From: Verrucomicrobiota bacterium
Lineage (GTDB): Bacteria; Verrucomicrobiota; Verrucomicrobiia; Chthoniobacterales; JAFAMB01
Direction: 5' to 3'
Length of the DNA stretch: 33,011 nt
NCBI GenBank assembly: GCA_019239825.1
Contig: JAFAZK010000198.1
Location: forward strand, 1-33,011
Positions 7,501 through 15,326 of this stretch are shown here, in pieces. A program made the position numbers and the translations under genes. The number at the start of each line of letters is the position of its first letter. Position 1 is the stretch's first letter. Below the pieces are notes generated by a model. That model did no database searches, was not told the origin of the DNA, and saw only the letters and a list, made by a program, of their open reading frames with translations.

Positions 7501-8809
7501 TGAGATATCCGGCCTGTTTCATGACTCTTTCGGCTTCGTTCTGATTGAGCTTCAAGGTCTGTTCCAGCGAGGTTTTGCCGGTTACGAGACCGGCCACGTT
7601 TTGACCGACGGTGGTGCCTAATGATTGAAACTCGGGAATACCGACAAAAGTGATCCCGGTATAAGGGACTTTCTGAACGCAGGGGTTCGTTGGATCAGCC
7701 GTTTGCATCGCCTTCAATGTAGCCGCAGCAAATGGGGCTTTCTTTTGGTACTCAGGGTTCTCGTAGGTGGATTTCCGAGTGCCGGGCGGCACTGAGGCCC
7801 AGCCAAGATCGTTAGCCACTAACTGAATATATTCTTTAGAGGTTGCCCAGGCGGCGAACTTCTTGGCGCCTTCAGCGTTCTTGGCTTTTGACGGAATAGC
7901 AAAAGCCCAGGACCAAAGCCAATGCGAGCCGTTCGGAGTAACCGCGATCGGAGCCGGTGCATATCCGACTTTGCCCACCACTTGCGAGTTTTTTGGATTC
8001 TCCAGGATACCGCCCGCTACGGTGGCATCGATCCACATCGCTGCTTTGCCGCTGCTGAACAGGGTCAGATTCTCATTGAAGCCATTAGCGGTGACCCCGG
8101 GCGGCCCATACTTTTTCACCAGGTCAACATAAGTCGATAAAGCATTCTTCCAGGCGGGTGTCTCCAGGGTAGGATGCCATTCCATATCAAACCAACTGGC
8201 GCCAAAGCTGTTCGCCATCGTATCCACTGTCGCCATGTTTTCCCCCCAACCCGGCTGACCTCGCAAGGCCAAGCCGTAGAACCCATGATCCTTGTCGTTC
8301 AAAGCCGCGGCAAATTTGGCAATGTCGTCGTAGGTCGGTTGCTCGGGCATTTTTAGGCCCTTTTGCTCAAACAGATCTTTCCGATACATCAGAAAAGAGC
8401 TTTCGCCATAGAATGGCAAGGCCACCAATTTTCCGTCGTAGGAAAGGCCGTCTCGGAGCGGTTTGAAAACGTCTTCGAGGTCGTAATCCGCAGGTAATTC
8501 ACCGATCGGTTGCAGCCAACCGCGTTTGGCAAAGATGGGCGCCTCATACAGGCCGAGAAACACCAGGTCGAACTGGCCGCTCCCGGTCGAAACATCGGTG
8601 GTTACCCGCTGCCGAAGTATGTTTTCTTCAACAATGACCCAGTTCAAACTAATATTCGGATTTTGCTCAAGAAACTTGGCAGAGAGTTTCTTCAGCTCGA
8701 GCATATCAGGGTTATTAACCGCTGCGATAGTAACGGAGGTCTGTTGCGCCTGAACAACAATGGCTCCGAACAAGAGCGAGCAGGCAAGAGTTAGAAGGCG
8801 TAGCTTCAT
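7496..8809 (-). CDS. Extracellular sugar/polyol-binding protein (family 1, sorbitol/mannitol SmoE/MtlE-like)
   Basis: A 437-aa solute-binding protein of an ABC importer. The signal peptide is MKLRLLTLACSLLFGAIVVQ with likely cleavage after AQA. The mature part starts with TSVTIAAVNNPDMLELKKLS and has the family sentence FDLVFLGLYEAPIFAKRGWL, followed by PFYGESSFLMYRKDLF. The late GSHWLWSWAFAIPSKAKN resembles sorbitol/mannitol-type receptors. No permease or ATPase adjoins it on either side, which is unusual. Neighbours on the same strand are an SDR remnant and a class II aldolase. It probably belongs to a polyol or ketose pathway and must borrow membrane components from elsewhere. It is terminated at 7356-7390. 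Confidence 0.9.
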   Translation of the reverse strand: MKLRLLTLACSLLFGAIVVQAQQTSVTIAAVNNPDMLELKKLSAKFLEQNPNISLNWVIVEENILRQRVTTDVSTGSGQFDLVFLGLYEAPIFAKRGWLQPIGELPADYDLEDVFKPLRDGLSYDGKLVALPFYGESSFLMYRKDLFEQKGLKMPEQPTYDDIAKFAAALNDKDHGFYGLALRGQPGWGENMATVDTMANSFGASWFDMEWHPTLETPAWKNALSTYVDLVKKYGPPGVTANGFNENLTLFSSGKAAMWIDATVAGGILENPKNSQVVGKVGYAPAPIAVTPNGSHWLWSWAFAIPSKAKNAEGAKKFAAWATSKEYIQLVANDLGWASVPPGTRKSTYENPEYQKKAPFAAATLKAMQTADPTNPCVQKVPYTGITFVGIPEFQSLGTTVGQNVAGLVTGKTSLEQTLKLNQNEAERVMKQAGYLK

Positions 8810-8817
8810 AGGGGGAA

Positions 8818-8876
8818 CGGATTAGGGGTTTTAGGTTATAGGTTTTACGTTTTAGGTTTGGGGTTGGAAATTGTCG
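8818..8876. repeat. T/G-rich low-complexity repeat (TTTTAGGTT words)
   Basis: The spacer between the SDR remnant and the binding-protein gene contains iterated words: GGTTTTAGGTTATAGG, TTTTACGTTTTAGG and TTTGGGGTTGGAAATT. It is simple and strand-biased. It sits beside a truncated gene, so it may mark a rearrangement junction. It covers the region where the promoter or ribosome site of the binding-protein gene would be expected. Confidence 0.55.
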
Positions 8877-8889
8877 GTTACATTCAAGA

Positions 8890-9048
8890 TTAGATAGCTC
8901 GGCTCTTTGCCAGCATCGCTTTGCCGAACTCTCGACCACAGTAAAACACCGCAGGCATGGCTTTGGCGGTCTCAAGACCAATCCCTCCCTCCCCTCCGGT
9001 GATAACGGCAACCCGAGCTTGCCGCACCGCTGCAGACGTGTAGTTCAT
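8890..9048 (-). pseudogene. Truncated short-chain dehydrogenase (SDR) remnant
   Basis: A 52-residue frame, from ATG at 9048 to TAA at 8890, contains a perfect SDR nucleotide-binding start, RVAVITGGEGGIGLETAKAM (residues 12-31), with the TGxxxGIG glycine pattern. The rest of the roughly 250-residue enzyme is missing. After the motif the frame runs PAVFYCGREFGKAMLAKS and stops. The repeated KAM words suggest a small duplication near the break. The missing catalytic Y-x-x-x-K makes it non-functional. It lies between the aldolase and the binding protein, where a polyol dehydrogenase would be expected. Confidence 0.75.
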
Positions 9049-9064
9049 GGGGGTTAACTCGGTA

Positions 9065-9086
9065 GGGATGAGCTCCTGTTCATCCC
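9065..9086. other. Hairpin between aldolase and SDR remnant
   Basis: GGGATGA (9065-9071) pairs perfectly with TCATCCC (9080-9086) around an eight-base loop. No U-tract follows on either strand, so it is not a clear intrinsic terminator. It could be an mRNA end-stabilising or processing stem downstream of the aldolase gene. Confidence 0.45.
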
Positions 9087-9163
9087 CGACTTATGTTAAT
9101 TCTTATTTGCCAGTTAGCTCTGAACGGATTGCTAGGTGCCGGCCGGTTCTAGCGGGTTCCAAA

Positions 9164-10063
9164 CTAGACAACGACCGCTTGGCTAGGCTGCAGATCGGCA
9201 ACGGCCTCTTCGAGCTTTCGCTGCATTGGCGTGGCTTGATGAGAACCACCCATCAGAGAAAGTTTCGCCCGAGCAACTTCGGTGACCTTGGCGCCGGCGT
9301 GCTTCATAGCGACGTGGTGAGGCGGCTCATGTCCGCCCTCTAACAGCGCGCCTTCTTGCAGGCCTTTCATCCAAGCCCTGACGAGATCCGCGCCAATATT
9401 GACTTTGACCACGTTCATCGGGATGGCTTTGCGAACATCGTCCGGATGGATCCCGCTGCCGCCATGTAATACTAATGGCGCAGGCGTTATCTCCGCGATT
9501 TCCTCCAGCAGTTTAAGATCGAGCCGGCTGCTTTGGCCGTGGACCGACCCTACCGCGACCGCCAATGTATCGATCCCACTCTCTTCGACCATCCGTTTGG
9601 CTTCCTCGGGTGAGGCCATCTCCACCCGGCCGCCTTGACCTTCCCCGCCAAACTGGCCGAGTTCCGCTTCGACCACCGCACCCATTCCGTGGGCGACTTC
9701 CGCGATGTAGGTCGCCCCTCTAATATTCTCATCTAACGGCAAATGGCCGCCGTCATACATTACCGAGTAGTAACCGCTACGCAGGGTTCGCAGGATCATT
9801 TGGTCACGGTCCGGATGATCTTGGTGCACCAGCACAGGAACTCTGGCTTGCTCTGCGAGAAGCCGTAGTAGTTGCGGTAAAACGTCGAAACCGCCGTAGT
9901 AGAGATCCCCGAAGTAGGTCTGGAGGATCACCGGCGCGTCTTCAGCCTCCGCGGCCTCGATTACGGCGCGCGCCGTTTCCAGGTTGCAAACGTTGAATGA
10001 GGGTAAGGCGAATCGGTTTTTGAGGGCGAAATCGAAGAATAGACGAGGCTTTGTGACGTACAT
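9164..10063 (-). CDS. Class II fructose/tagatose-bisphosphate aldolase family protein
   Basis: A 299-aa zinc-dependent aldolase that cleaves a ketose (bis)phosphate into dihydroxyacetone phosphate and an aldehyde. Visible motifs are PSFNVCNLET (21-30), VLVHQDHPDRD (catalytic D82, zinc H83), VEAELGQFGGE (131-141), SVHG (zinc H175), LHGGSG (zinc H200) and VKVNIGADL (phosphate binding). The length is typical of the GatY/KbaY/FbaA group. It is divergent from the DeoR gene and shares the control region with the twin operators. With the PfkB kinase on the other side it makes a kinase-aldolase pair for ketose breakdown. The exact sugar cannot be told from sequence. Confidence 0.9.
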   Translation of the reverse strand: MYVTKPRLFFDFALKNRFALPSFNVCNLETARAVIEAAEAEDAPVILQTYFGDLYYGGFDVLPQLLRLLAEQARVPVLVHQDHPDRDQMILRTLRSGYYSVMYDGGHLPLDENIRGATYIAEVAHGMGAVVEAELGQFGGEGQGGRVEMASPEEAKRMVEESGIDTLAVAVGSVHGQSSRLDLKLLEEIAEITPAPLVLHGGSGIHPDDVRKAIPMNVVKVNIGADLVRAWMKGLQEGALLEGGHEPPHHVAMKHAGAKVTEVARAKLSLMGGSHQATPMQRKLEEAVADLQPSQAVVV

Positions 10064-10122
10064 GGGGCAAAGTTTTCCGTTTTAGTGCAAATTCAGCAGG
10101 AAAAGACGCACATATATAGGCC

Positions 10123-10143
10123 GATTGCGTGATTAACGCAATC
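10123..10143. promoter_or_regulatory. Likely DeoR operator, copy 1
   Basis: GATTGCGT-GATTA-ACGCAATC is a perfect inverted repeat with eight-base arms and a five-base spacer. It lies in the 184-bp region between the divergent aldolase and DeoR genes. The core TTGCGT-N5-ACGCAA recurs 33 bp away, about three helical turns, as expected for a cooperatively binding repressor. Confidence 0.75.
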
Positions 10144-10157
10144 AATATCGAATAATC

Positions 10158-10174
10158 TTGCGTTTTTAACGCAA
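10158..10174. promoter_or_regulatory. Likely DeoR operator, copy 2
   Basis: TTGCGT-TTTTA-ACGCAA repeats the core of the site at 10125-10141 with identical arms and spacer length. It lies closer to the DeoR gene. Binding at both sites could repress both directions until a phosphorylated sugar intermediate accumulates, which is usual for the family (inference). Confidence 0.75.
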
Positions 10175-10247
10175 ACTCCCTATGGATACGATTCGATTAC
10201 CGGAGCCGACGAGCGTACGTTAGCCCGGTCCGTTCCATCCAACGCTG

Positions 10248-11060
10248 ATGAGCAAAGATCAAAACTCAACACTTGCCCGGCGCCACCAAGAGCTGCAGTT
10301 GGTCGAGACCAAGGGCCAGGTCAGCGTCGAAGAATTGGCCCGACATTTTGCTGTTTCCGATGACACGATCCGGCGCGATCTCCAAGAGCTTGAGCGCCGC
10401 AAATTACTGTTACGCACCCATGGAGGAGCCGTTTCCGCGACGCTGCTGGTTCACCGGGAAACCCCGTTTTTGACCCGGGCCAACGCTAACGCGGATGCGA
10501 AAACCCTGATTGGCCGGGCAGCAGCTCAACTGATTTCCGACGGTGAAACGCTCATTATTAACGGTGGCTCGACCACCTTCGCCTTCGCCGCAGGACTCAG
10601 CCCGCGTCGGAATCTTACGATTGTCACGAATAACGTGACCATGTTGTCAGTCTTACCTCCTGAAGCCGTAGAAAGCGTCTATGTTCTGGGCGGTGAATTT
10701 AATCGGAACTTAGGTTCAACGGTTGGTGCGGTTGGATTTGCCTCAGGAAATGTCAGCGTCGATACCGCCGTGCTCGGAGTCACTGGATTGACTGCTAGCG
10801 GCGGTCTTTCCACCACTCTCTTGGAAGAAGCCCCCATGATGGCGCGCATGATCACTTCTGCCCGGCGTACCATTGTTGTCGCCGACGCCTCAAAGTTCGG
10901 TTTCAACGCGTTCGCCCAAGTCGCGCCTCTGAACGCGGTCGATATTTTGGTGACCGACACCGATCCGCCGGCAGACCTGCGCCAGGCGCTGAGCCAGGCA
11001 AACGTCGAAATCATCCTGGCCAACCAACCGCGAATGGAGACCACGAATGAGCGCGAATAA
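10248..11060 (+). CDS. DeoR/GlpR-family transcriptional regulator
   Basis: A 270-aa sugar-pathway repressor. The N-terminal winged helix reads VSVEELARHFAVSDDTIRRD, continuing to LQELERRKLLLRTHGGA (about 25-61), the standard DeoR signature. The C-terminal DeoRC sugar-phosphate sensor includes LIINGGSTTFAFA, LTIVTNNVTMLSVL, VYVLGGEFNRNLGSTVG and VVADASKFG. It probably controls the aldolase and itself through the twin inverted repeats at 10123-10174, and possibly the downstream kinase. An oddity is that the last dozen residues (NQPRMETTNERE) are encoded by an invading intergenic repeat, so the original C-terminus has been replaced or extended. Confidence 0.93.
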   Translation: MSKDQNSTLARRHQELQLVETKGQVSVEELARHFAVSDDTIRRDLQELERRKLLLRTHGGAVSATLLVHRETPFLTRANANADAKTLIGRAAAQLISDGETLIINGGSTTFAFAAGLSPRRNLTIVTNNVTMLSVLPPEAVESVYVLGGEFNRNLGSTVGAVGFASGNVSVDTAVLGVTGLTASGGLSTTLLEEAPMMARMITSARRTIVVADASKFGFNAFAQVAPLNAVDILVTDTDPPADLRQALSQANVEIILANQPRMETTNERE

Positions 11061-11363
11061 GGACCGCGAATGGACGCCAATGAAAACCGCGAATAGACGC
11101 GAGAAGCACAAAGCTTAACCGCAGATGGACCAGCCGTCGTTAAAGCTAAGGCGGGCAAGCTGCAGACACACGCAGATAACGGCTAGGAAGCTGCGCAGCC
11201 GCGGAGCGTGCCCCGCTTGCCAGGCCGACTTTGAGCGCGTTAAGTGCGACAACCGAAGCTAGGTAAACCAAGCCATGTTTTCTAGATCCTCTGAATCTGC
11301 GTCCATCTGCGGTTGGATTTAGTGCTTCGTCTTAGTTCGCATTAATTCGTGTCCATTCGCGGT
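11025..11363. repeat. Large nested repeat element between DeoR and PfkB genes
   Basis: The left side has three tandem variants of ACCGCGAATGGACGC (starting near 11026, 11063 and 11086), then AACCGCAGATGGACCAG. The right side has AATCTGCGTCCATCTGCGG (about 11293-11311) and AATTCGTGTCCATTCGCGGT (ending 11363). This is the same nested order (GCGAAT outside, GCAGAT inside) as at 4505-4624. The centre contains CGTTAAAGC and GGCGGGCAAGCTGCAG, which resemble the centre of the copy at 12308-12719. The element starts inside the DeoR coding end and stops exactly at the kinase ATG. No separate gene is seen in this gap. Confidence 0.85.
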
Positions 11364-12299
11364 ATGAAAGCTTTTGATATTCTCGGTATCGGTTGTGTGT
11401 CGGTAGATGATCTGCTGTTTGTACCTGGATCATATCCCGGAGCTGACACTAAGACCCGCGTCCTAAGTTGGGATCGTCAATGCGGTGGACTAACCGGGAC
11501 CGCTCTGGTGACGGCAGCCAGGCTTGGCGCCCGGTGCGCGTTTGCCGGGTTATTGGGCGTTGACGATTTTTCCCGGATCGTAGAGGAAAATTTTCTGCGG
11601 GAGGGCGTCGATATTTCTCATGCGCCGCGAGCTAAGGACGCACCCGCGCCACATGCCGTGATTATCGTTGCGGCCGAAACTCGAACCCGGAATATCTTTT
11701 ATCGGATTGATGGCCGTGTGGGCGCCGATGATCTTCTGCCGGACGAGTCGGTGATTCGGGCGGCGCGGATTCTTTTTCTCGATCAATACGGGATGACCGG
11801 GTGTCTCCGGGCAGCGAAAATTGCCCGGGCGGCAGCTATTCCTGTGGTTGCTGATTTCGAAGACTCGAATCACCCACAGTTTCCGGAGCTGTTGCGGTTG
11901 GTTGATCACGTCGTCCTTCCCCTGGATTTTGCACAAAAAATCACCGGTGACACCGATCCTGAAGCCGCTGCCAGAGCTGTTTGGCACCAGGATTATCAGG
12001 CAGTAGTCATCACCTGTGGAACGGCTGGGAGTTGGTTCTTAGGCAAAGACGGGGTTGTACGTCATCAACCCGCGTTCAAGGTGCTCGCGATCGATACAAC
12101 AGGTTGCGGCGACGTTTTCCATGGCGCCTACGCCGCCGGTCTAGTCCAAGGAGCTCCCCTCGACCAGTGTGTCCGTCTTGCCACCGCCGCTGCCGGCCTG
12201 AAAGCCACTCAACCCGGCGGCCAGCGAGGCATCCCGACACGCGCGCAGGTCGAGGACTTTCTCCGCGCGAACCCCCAAACCTACGGCAGCCATCCCTAA
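11364..12299 (+). CDS. PfkB-family carbohydrate kinase
   Basis: A 311-aa ribokinase-fold sugar kinase using ATP. It begins FDILGIGCVSVDD and has the glycine-rich CGGLTGTALVTAARLGA (40-56) followed by GLLGVDDFS. The PfkB signature 2, DTTGCGDVFHGAY (244-256), holds the catalytic D250 and the anion hole. The substrate is probably a ketose, ketose phosphate or nucleoside. Pairing with the class II aldolase favours a ketose phosphate. I chose the ATG at 11364; a GTG five codons upstream lies inside the repeat arm. The preceding repeat covers the position where a ribosome site should be. It is on the same strand as DeoR. Confidence 0.9.
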   Translation: MKAFDILGIGCVSVDDLLFVPGSYPGADTKTRVLSWDRQCGGLTGTALVTAARLGARCAFAGLLGVDDFSRIVEENFLREGVDISHAPRAKDAPAPHAVIIVAAETRTRNIFYRIDGRVGADDLLPDESVIRAARILFLDQYGMTGCLRAAKIARAAAIPVVADFEDSNHPQFPELLRLVDHVVLPLDFAQKITGDTDPEAAARAVWHQDYQAVVITCGTAGSWFLGKDGVVRHQPAFKVLAIDTTGCGDVFHGAYAAGLVQGAPLDQCVRLATAAAGLKATQPGGQRGIPTRAQVEDFLRANPQTYGSHP

Positions 12300-12307
12300 G
12301 AGCTGAT

Positions 12308-12719
12308 AAAATCTCACGCAAAGACGCAAAGCCGCAAAGGGAAGACAAAACGATCGGAATAGCCGCAAAAGATCACAAGGAACGCAAAAAAAACCCGAAC
12401 CGCAGATGGATCCTCCTTCGCTAAACCGGAGACAAAGTATTTGCTGGGCGAAAGCTTCGGAGGACAAGCTGCAGGAATACGCAGATAGGAATGATCCACG
12501 GCTCATATATGATCCCCTTAGCCTCGCTCAGTACCGTAAAGGGCGAGACACATTGTTGGCAGTAAACGAGTTTTATGGACCAGCACCGTGATCGGAGCCC
12601 GGGGCCGAATCTGCGTGCATCTGCGGTTGAGTCTTTCCGCGGTTTCTTTGCGATCCTTCGCGGCTATTCCGATTGTTTTGTCTTCCCTTTGCGGCTTTGC
12701 GGCTTTGCGTGAGATTTTT
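12308..12719. repeat. Long nested inverted repeat, CGCAAAG outer and GCAGAT inner arms
   Basis: The left arm is about 12308-12410 and the right arm about 12610-12719, with roughly 200 bp between. By eye the outer 57 bases match with two mismatches (AATCTCACGCAAAG, CGCAAAGGGAAGACAAAAC, ATCGGAATAGCCGC against the reverse complement of the right arm). They are followed by a looser stretch and then by inner arms AACCGCAGATGGA / TGCATCTGCGGTT. The centre holds CCTTCGCTAAA, GGAGGACAAGCTGCAG and ATACGCAGAT, related to the centre of the 11025-11363 copy. This fills the gap between the kinase and the lactonase, which converge here. Open frames within it are repeat translations. Confidence 0.88.
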
Positions 12720-12755
12720 CTGTTTTTGTTCTCGGTCTCCGGCGATGGGTTTGAG

Positions 12756-13658
12756 TTAAACTGCCACTCCCCGGAAACGATGTTCAGGGTTGCCGCCAAT
12801 TTTGAGCTCAACTGCGAGAAGCGCTCCTTCCTGCGGGTTCTGTAAGAGCTGCTCCGGACTCAACCGAAATCGGGCCGACGTGATAAACAATGTTTTACCC
12901 TGTTTGCCTCCAAAGGTGCACGAGGTAGGGTTGCTGACTGGCAGGCGCAATACCCTGTCTACTTTTCCTTCCGGTGTAATTCGCAGGGCACAACTCCCTC
13001 CGAATCGCGCGTTCCAAAGACAACCATCGTGATCGATGCAGGAACCATCCGGAGCGCCGATCGATTCCTCAAGCAGCCAGCACAAAGGATTCGAGATCAA
13101 GCCTTCATCTGGATGATAATCGTAGCGGAAGAAAGCGTTACGAATAGTGTCTGCGCAGTAGAAATAGCGTTCATCCGGCGACCACGCCATGGTGTTGGTA
13201 ATCCCAAATTCATGCGCGGTTAAACGCTCGTATCGGCGCCCTCCATCGTAGCGGAACAAGGCCCCGCTGCGGGTGGTCATCTCTTTCCTGCCGCCGTCTG
13301 GATTTAAGTTGGTTTGCATCGACCCGACCCAGAATCGTCCCCGTGAATCGCATTTACCTTCGTTCAATCGATTTCCGGAGAAAGGATCAGGCTGCACCAA
13401 AGGCTCAAAATCATCTGCCCCATCCCAGCGACTAATCCCGGCGGCAAAAGCGACCACCGCGCCCGCACCGTTTTCCTCCAAGGCCAACGCAGTCGGAAAA
13501 TCGGAGGTGGACCAGTCTCTAATTGTTCCATTTTCGATATCATACGAACGAATTTTTTTTCCGATGATATCAACCCAGTAGAGGCTATGAGTCTCCTCTT
13601 TATAGAGCGGGCTTTCTCCGACTCCGTCTCTTGCATCAAAGACGATCTCGATGTTCAT
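12756..13658 (-). CDS. SMP-30/gluconolactonase/LRE family lactonase
   Basis: A 300-aa six-bladed beta-propeller hydrolase that opens sugar lactones. The expected divalent-metal ligands are visible: E15 in GVGESPLY, N99 in RLNEGKCD, N155 in ITNTMAWS and D204 in GAPDGSCIDHDG. Length and motif spacing are normal for bacterial aldonolactonases. It is the last gene of a - strand operon after the aldose epimerase (9-bp gap) and the SDR dehydrogenase. The sequence uptake, sugar dehydrogenase, lactonase matches an oxidative, non-phosphorylating sugar pathway. The dehydratase and aldolase that should follow are not in the window. Confidence 0.92.
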   Translation of the reverse strand: MNIEIVFDARDGVGESPLYKEETHSLYWVDIIGKKIRSYDIENGTIRDWSTSDFPTALALEENGAGAVVAFAAGISRWDGADDFEPLVQPDPFSGNRLNEGKCDSRGRFWVGSMQTNLNPDGGRKEMTTRSGALFRYDGGRRYERLTAHEFGITNTMAWSPDERYFYCADTIRNAFFRYDYHPDEGLISNPLCWLLEESIGAPDGSCIDHDGCLWNARFGGSCALRITPEGKVDRVLRLPVSNPTSCTFGGKQGKTLFITSARFRLSPEQLLQNPQEGALLAVELKIGGNPEHRFRGVAV

Positions 13659-13667
13659 GGAAGAAAG

Positions 13668-14555
13668 CTAGCGTACGCGGAAGCGGCACTCTGCGGCCAA
13701 GGTGGCGCCTGGTGTCAGGACAACCAGACCGTGCGCCTCAGGTCCCGGCGGAAGATTATGGGCGTCAACCGGGTGGCTTACCGGTTCAAAGCAGAAGAAT
13801 GAAGCATCGACAGAAGGCGAATAGAGAATAAAAGTCGACAATGGAGGGCGTGCTTCCAAATCAAGGGTTAAGCCTCGATCTTCCCAGCTGATCGTAGCCT
13901 GGCCATTCCAACCGGTGAACGCATTGTTGATCCAGCCGGCTGGGAGTGATCGCAACGATGAAAAATCCCAGTCCGGACGGCTCGTCACCGGTACACGCTT
14001 GACCGGCAGGTGGCGCGCATCTTCGAGCCAAACCGATTCGGCCTCTGCCTGCAGGAGCGTCGCCGGAGTGCGCGGTAACCAGGGATGAAACCCAAGCCCG
14101 AAAGGAAGCGCAAAAGTAGCGCGATTCCGCGCCTCCAAACGGATTGTCATTGCGTCGGTTTCAAGCGTGTAGTCGAGCGTAGCGTCATAACGATAAGGGC
14201 CGGGGCCATGAGATTCGTGTTCGAGGCGCACGCGACGATCGTCATTGTGGGAGACACGCCAGGACGCCAGCCAACCATTCCCGTGGATAGGGCAAGGCTC
14301 ATCCGCGATGTTGGGCGTTAGTGAGTGCAATACACCGTCAAATGTGAATCCTGAGCCGGAGATCCGATTTGACCAGGGCACGAGCACGTACAACCCGAGC
14401 TCGCCGGGATCGTCCGTTCCGCGTTGCGGGCAACCGCGGAACACATCAAGCCTTCTTCCTTCTCGCAGAAGGTCGAAGCGCGCTATGCCTCCTCCCAGTG
14501 ACGGGATGATATCGGCGATCAGCGAACCCGCGGTGAGCCGGATCGCGGGGCGCAT
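13668..14555 (-). CDS. Aldose 1-epimerase family protein (galactose mutarotase-like)
   Basis: A 295-aa protein that should interconvert alpha and beta anomers of an aldose. The family's catalytic residues appear in PWSNRI (R64), PIHGNGW (H91), FGLGFHPWLP (H157, the general acid) and FCFEPVSHP (E257, the general base). It lies three bases after the SDR stop and nine bases before the lactonase, so it is tightly co-transcribed. Supplying the beta-anomer to a sugar 1-dehydrogenase is the obvious role in this operon (inference). The sugar is not determined; YeaD-like hexose-6-phosphate epimerases are less likely given the context. Confidence 0.9.
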   Translation of the reverse strand: MRPAIRLTAGSLIADIIPSLGGGIARFDLLREGRRLDVFRGCPQRGTDDPGELGLYVLVPWSNRISGSGFTFDGVLHSLTPNIADEPCPIHGNGWLASWRVSHNDDRRVRLEHESHGPGPYRYDATLDYTLETDAMTIRLEARNRATFALPFGLGFHPWLPRTPATLLQAEAESVWLEDARHLPVKRVPVTSRPDWDFSSLRSLPAGWINNAFTGWNGQATISWEDRGLTLDLEARPPLSTFILYSPSVDASFFCFEPVSHPVDAHNLPPGPEAHGLVVLTPGATLAAECRFRVR

Positions 14556-14558
14556 TCG

Positions 14559-15326
14559 CTACCAGCCTCCGTCGATTAAAATATTCTGACCGGTAATCAT
14601 GTCGGATTCTTTGGCGCACAGGAACAAAACCAGATCAGCGATGTGCTCCGGATGGATACGTTCCTTTAGTGACTGCCGGTCGAGCACCCAGTCATTATAT
14701 TCTTGCAAGCGGTCGGCGAAAACGCGGTCTTCGGCCTCCGATCGTACTGCCCCGGGACTCACGGCGTTGACCCGGACGCCGTGCTTGCCGAGTTCGCGAG
14801 CGAGCGTTTTGGTCAGCCCGTAGAGCGCGCCTTTCGAAGCCACGTAGGGCACGTAGCCCTCCCACCCACCATTTAGCGTTAGCGAGCAAAAGTTCACGAT
14901 TTTGCCGTAGTGCTTGGCAATCATACCTGGAGCCACTGCCTGCGCCAAAGCGAATGCGGCCGCTGCGTTGACTCGAAGTTGATCCTCGTATTCAGCAAGC
15001 GAAAACTCCATAAACGGGCGGTTGATAATCAGCGCGGCGTTGTTGATGAGCGCGTCGATGCCGTGGTGCTCTGTCGCCAGCTGCTGGACTCGGCTCTTGG
15101 AGCCTTCGAGATCCGCTAGATCTTGCCCGATGAATGAGGCCGCGCTTCCGGTGGTTCGGACGACCTCGGCGGCGAAACTTTCGCCCCGTTCGTGGCCCGG
15201 CCGATCCAGAAGTAGAAGGCGCGCTCCCGCGCGCGCCAGCCCCATGGCTTGAGCCCGTCCCAGCGAACCGAGTGCACCGGTAAGCAGAATGATTTTATTC
15301 TCGAGTCTCATAGGTTCATAAAGCAT
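14559..15326 (-). CDS. SDR-family oxidoreductase, probable sugar dehydrogenase
   Basis: A classical short-chain dehydrogenase of about 255 aa. The nucleotide-binding loop TGALGSLG (16-23), NNAA (95-98), S148 and the catalytic pair Y161/K165 in YVASKGALYG are all present, as is PGAVRSEAED. D41 at the end of strand 2 (LLLLDRPG) favours NAD. Three starts are possible. The ATG at 15326 has TGAGG six bases upstream and overlaps the ATPase end by 11 bp, so it is preferred over 15338 and 15311. Placed between the sugar ABC genes and the epimerase/lactonase pair, it most likely oxidises the imported aldose to a lactone. Confidence 0.9.
   Translation of the reverse strand: MLYEPMRLENKIILLTGALGSLGRAQAMGLARAGARLLLLDRPGHERGESFAAEVVRTTGSAASFIGQDLADLEGSKSRVQQLATEHHGIDALINNAALIINRPFMEFSLAEYEDQLRVNAAAAFALAQAVAPGMIAKHYGKIVNFCSLTLNGGWEGYVPYVASKGALYGLTKTLARELGKHGVRVNAVSPGAVRSEAEDRVFADRLQEYNDWVLDRQSLKERIHPEHIADLVLFLCAKESDMITGQNILIDGGW

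Noticed and set aside
11025-12719. CRISPR array
   Set aside because: Repeats are imperfect, arranged as inverted nested arms rather than regularly spaced direct repeats, and no cas gene is nearby.
12406-12845. Short open frames between the kinase and the lactonase
   Set aside because: They are translations of repeat arms and the repeat centre, and they end inside or across the lactonase gene.
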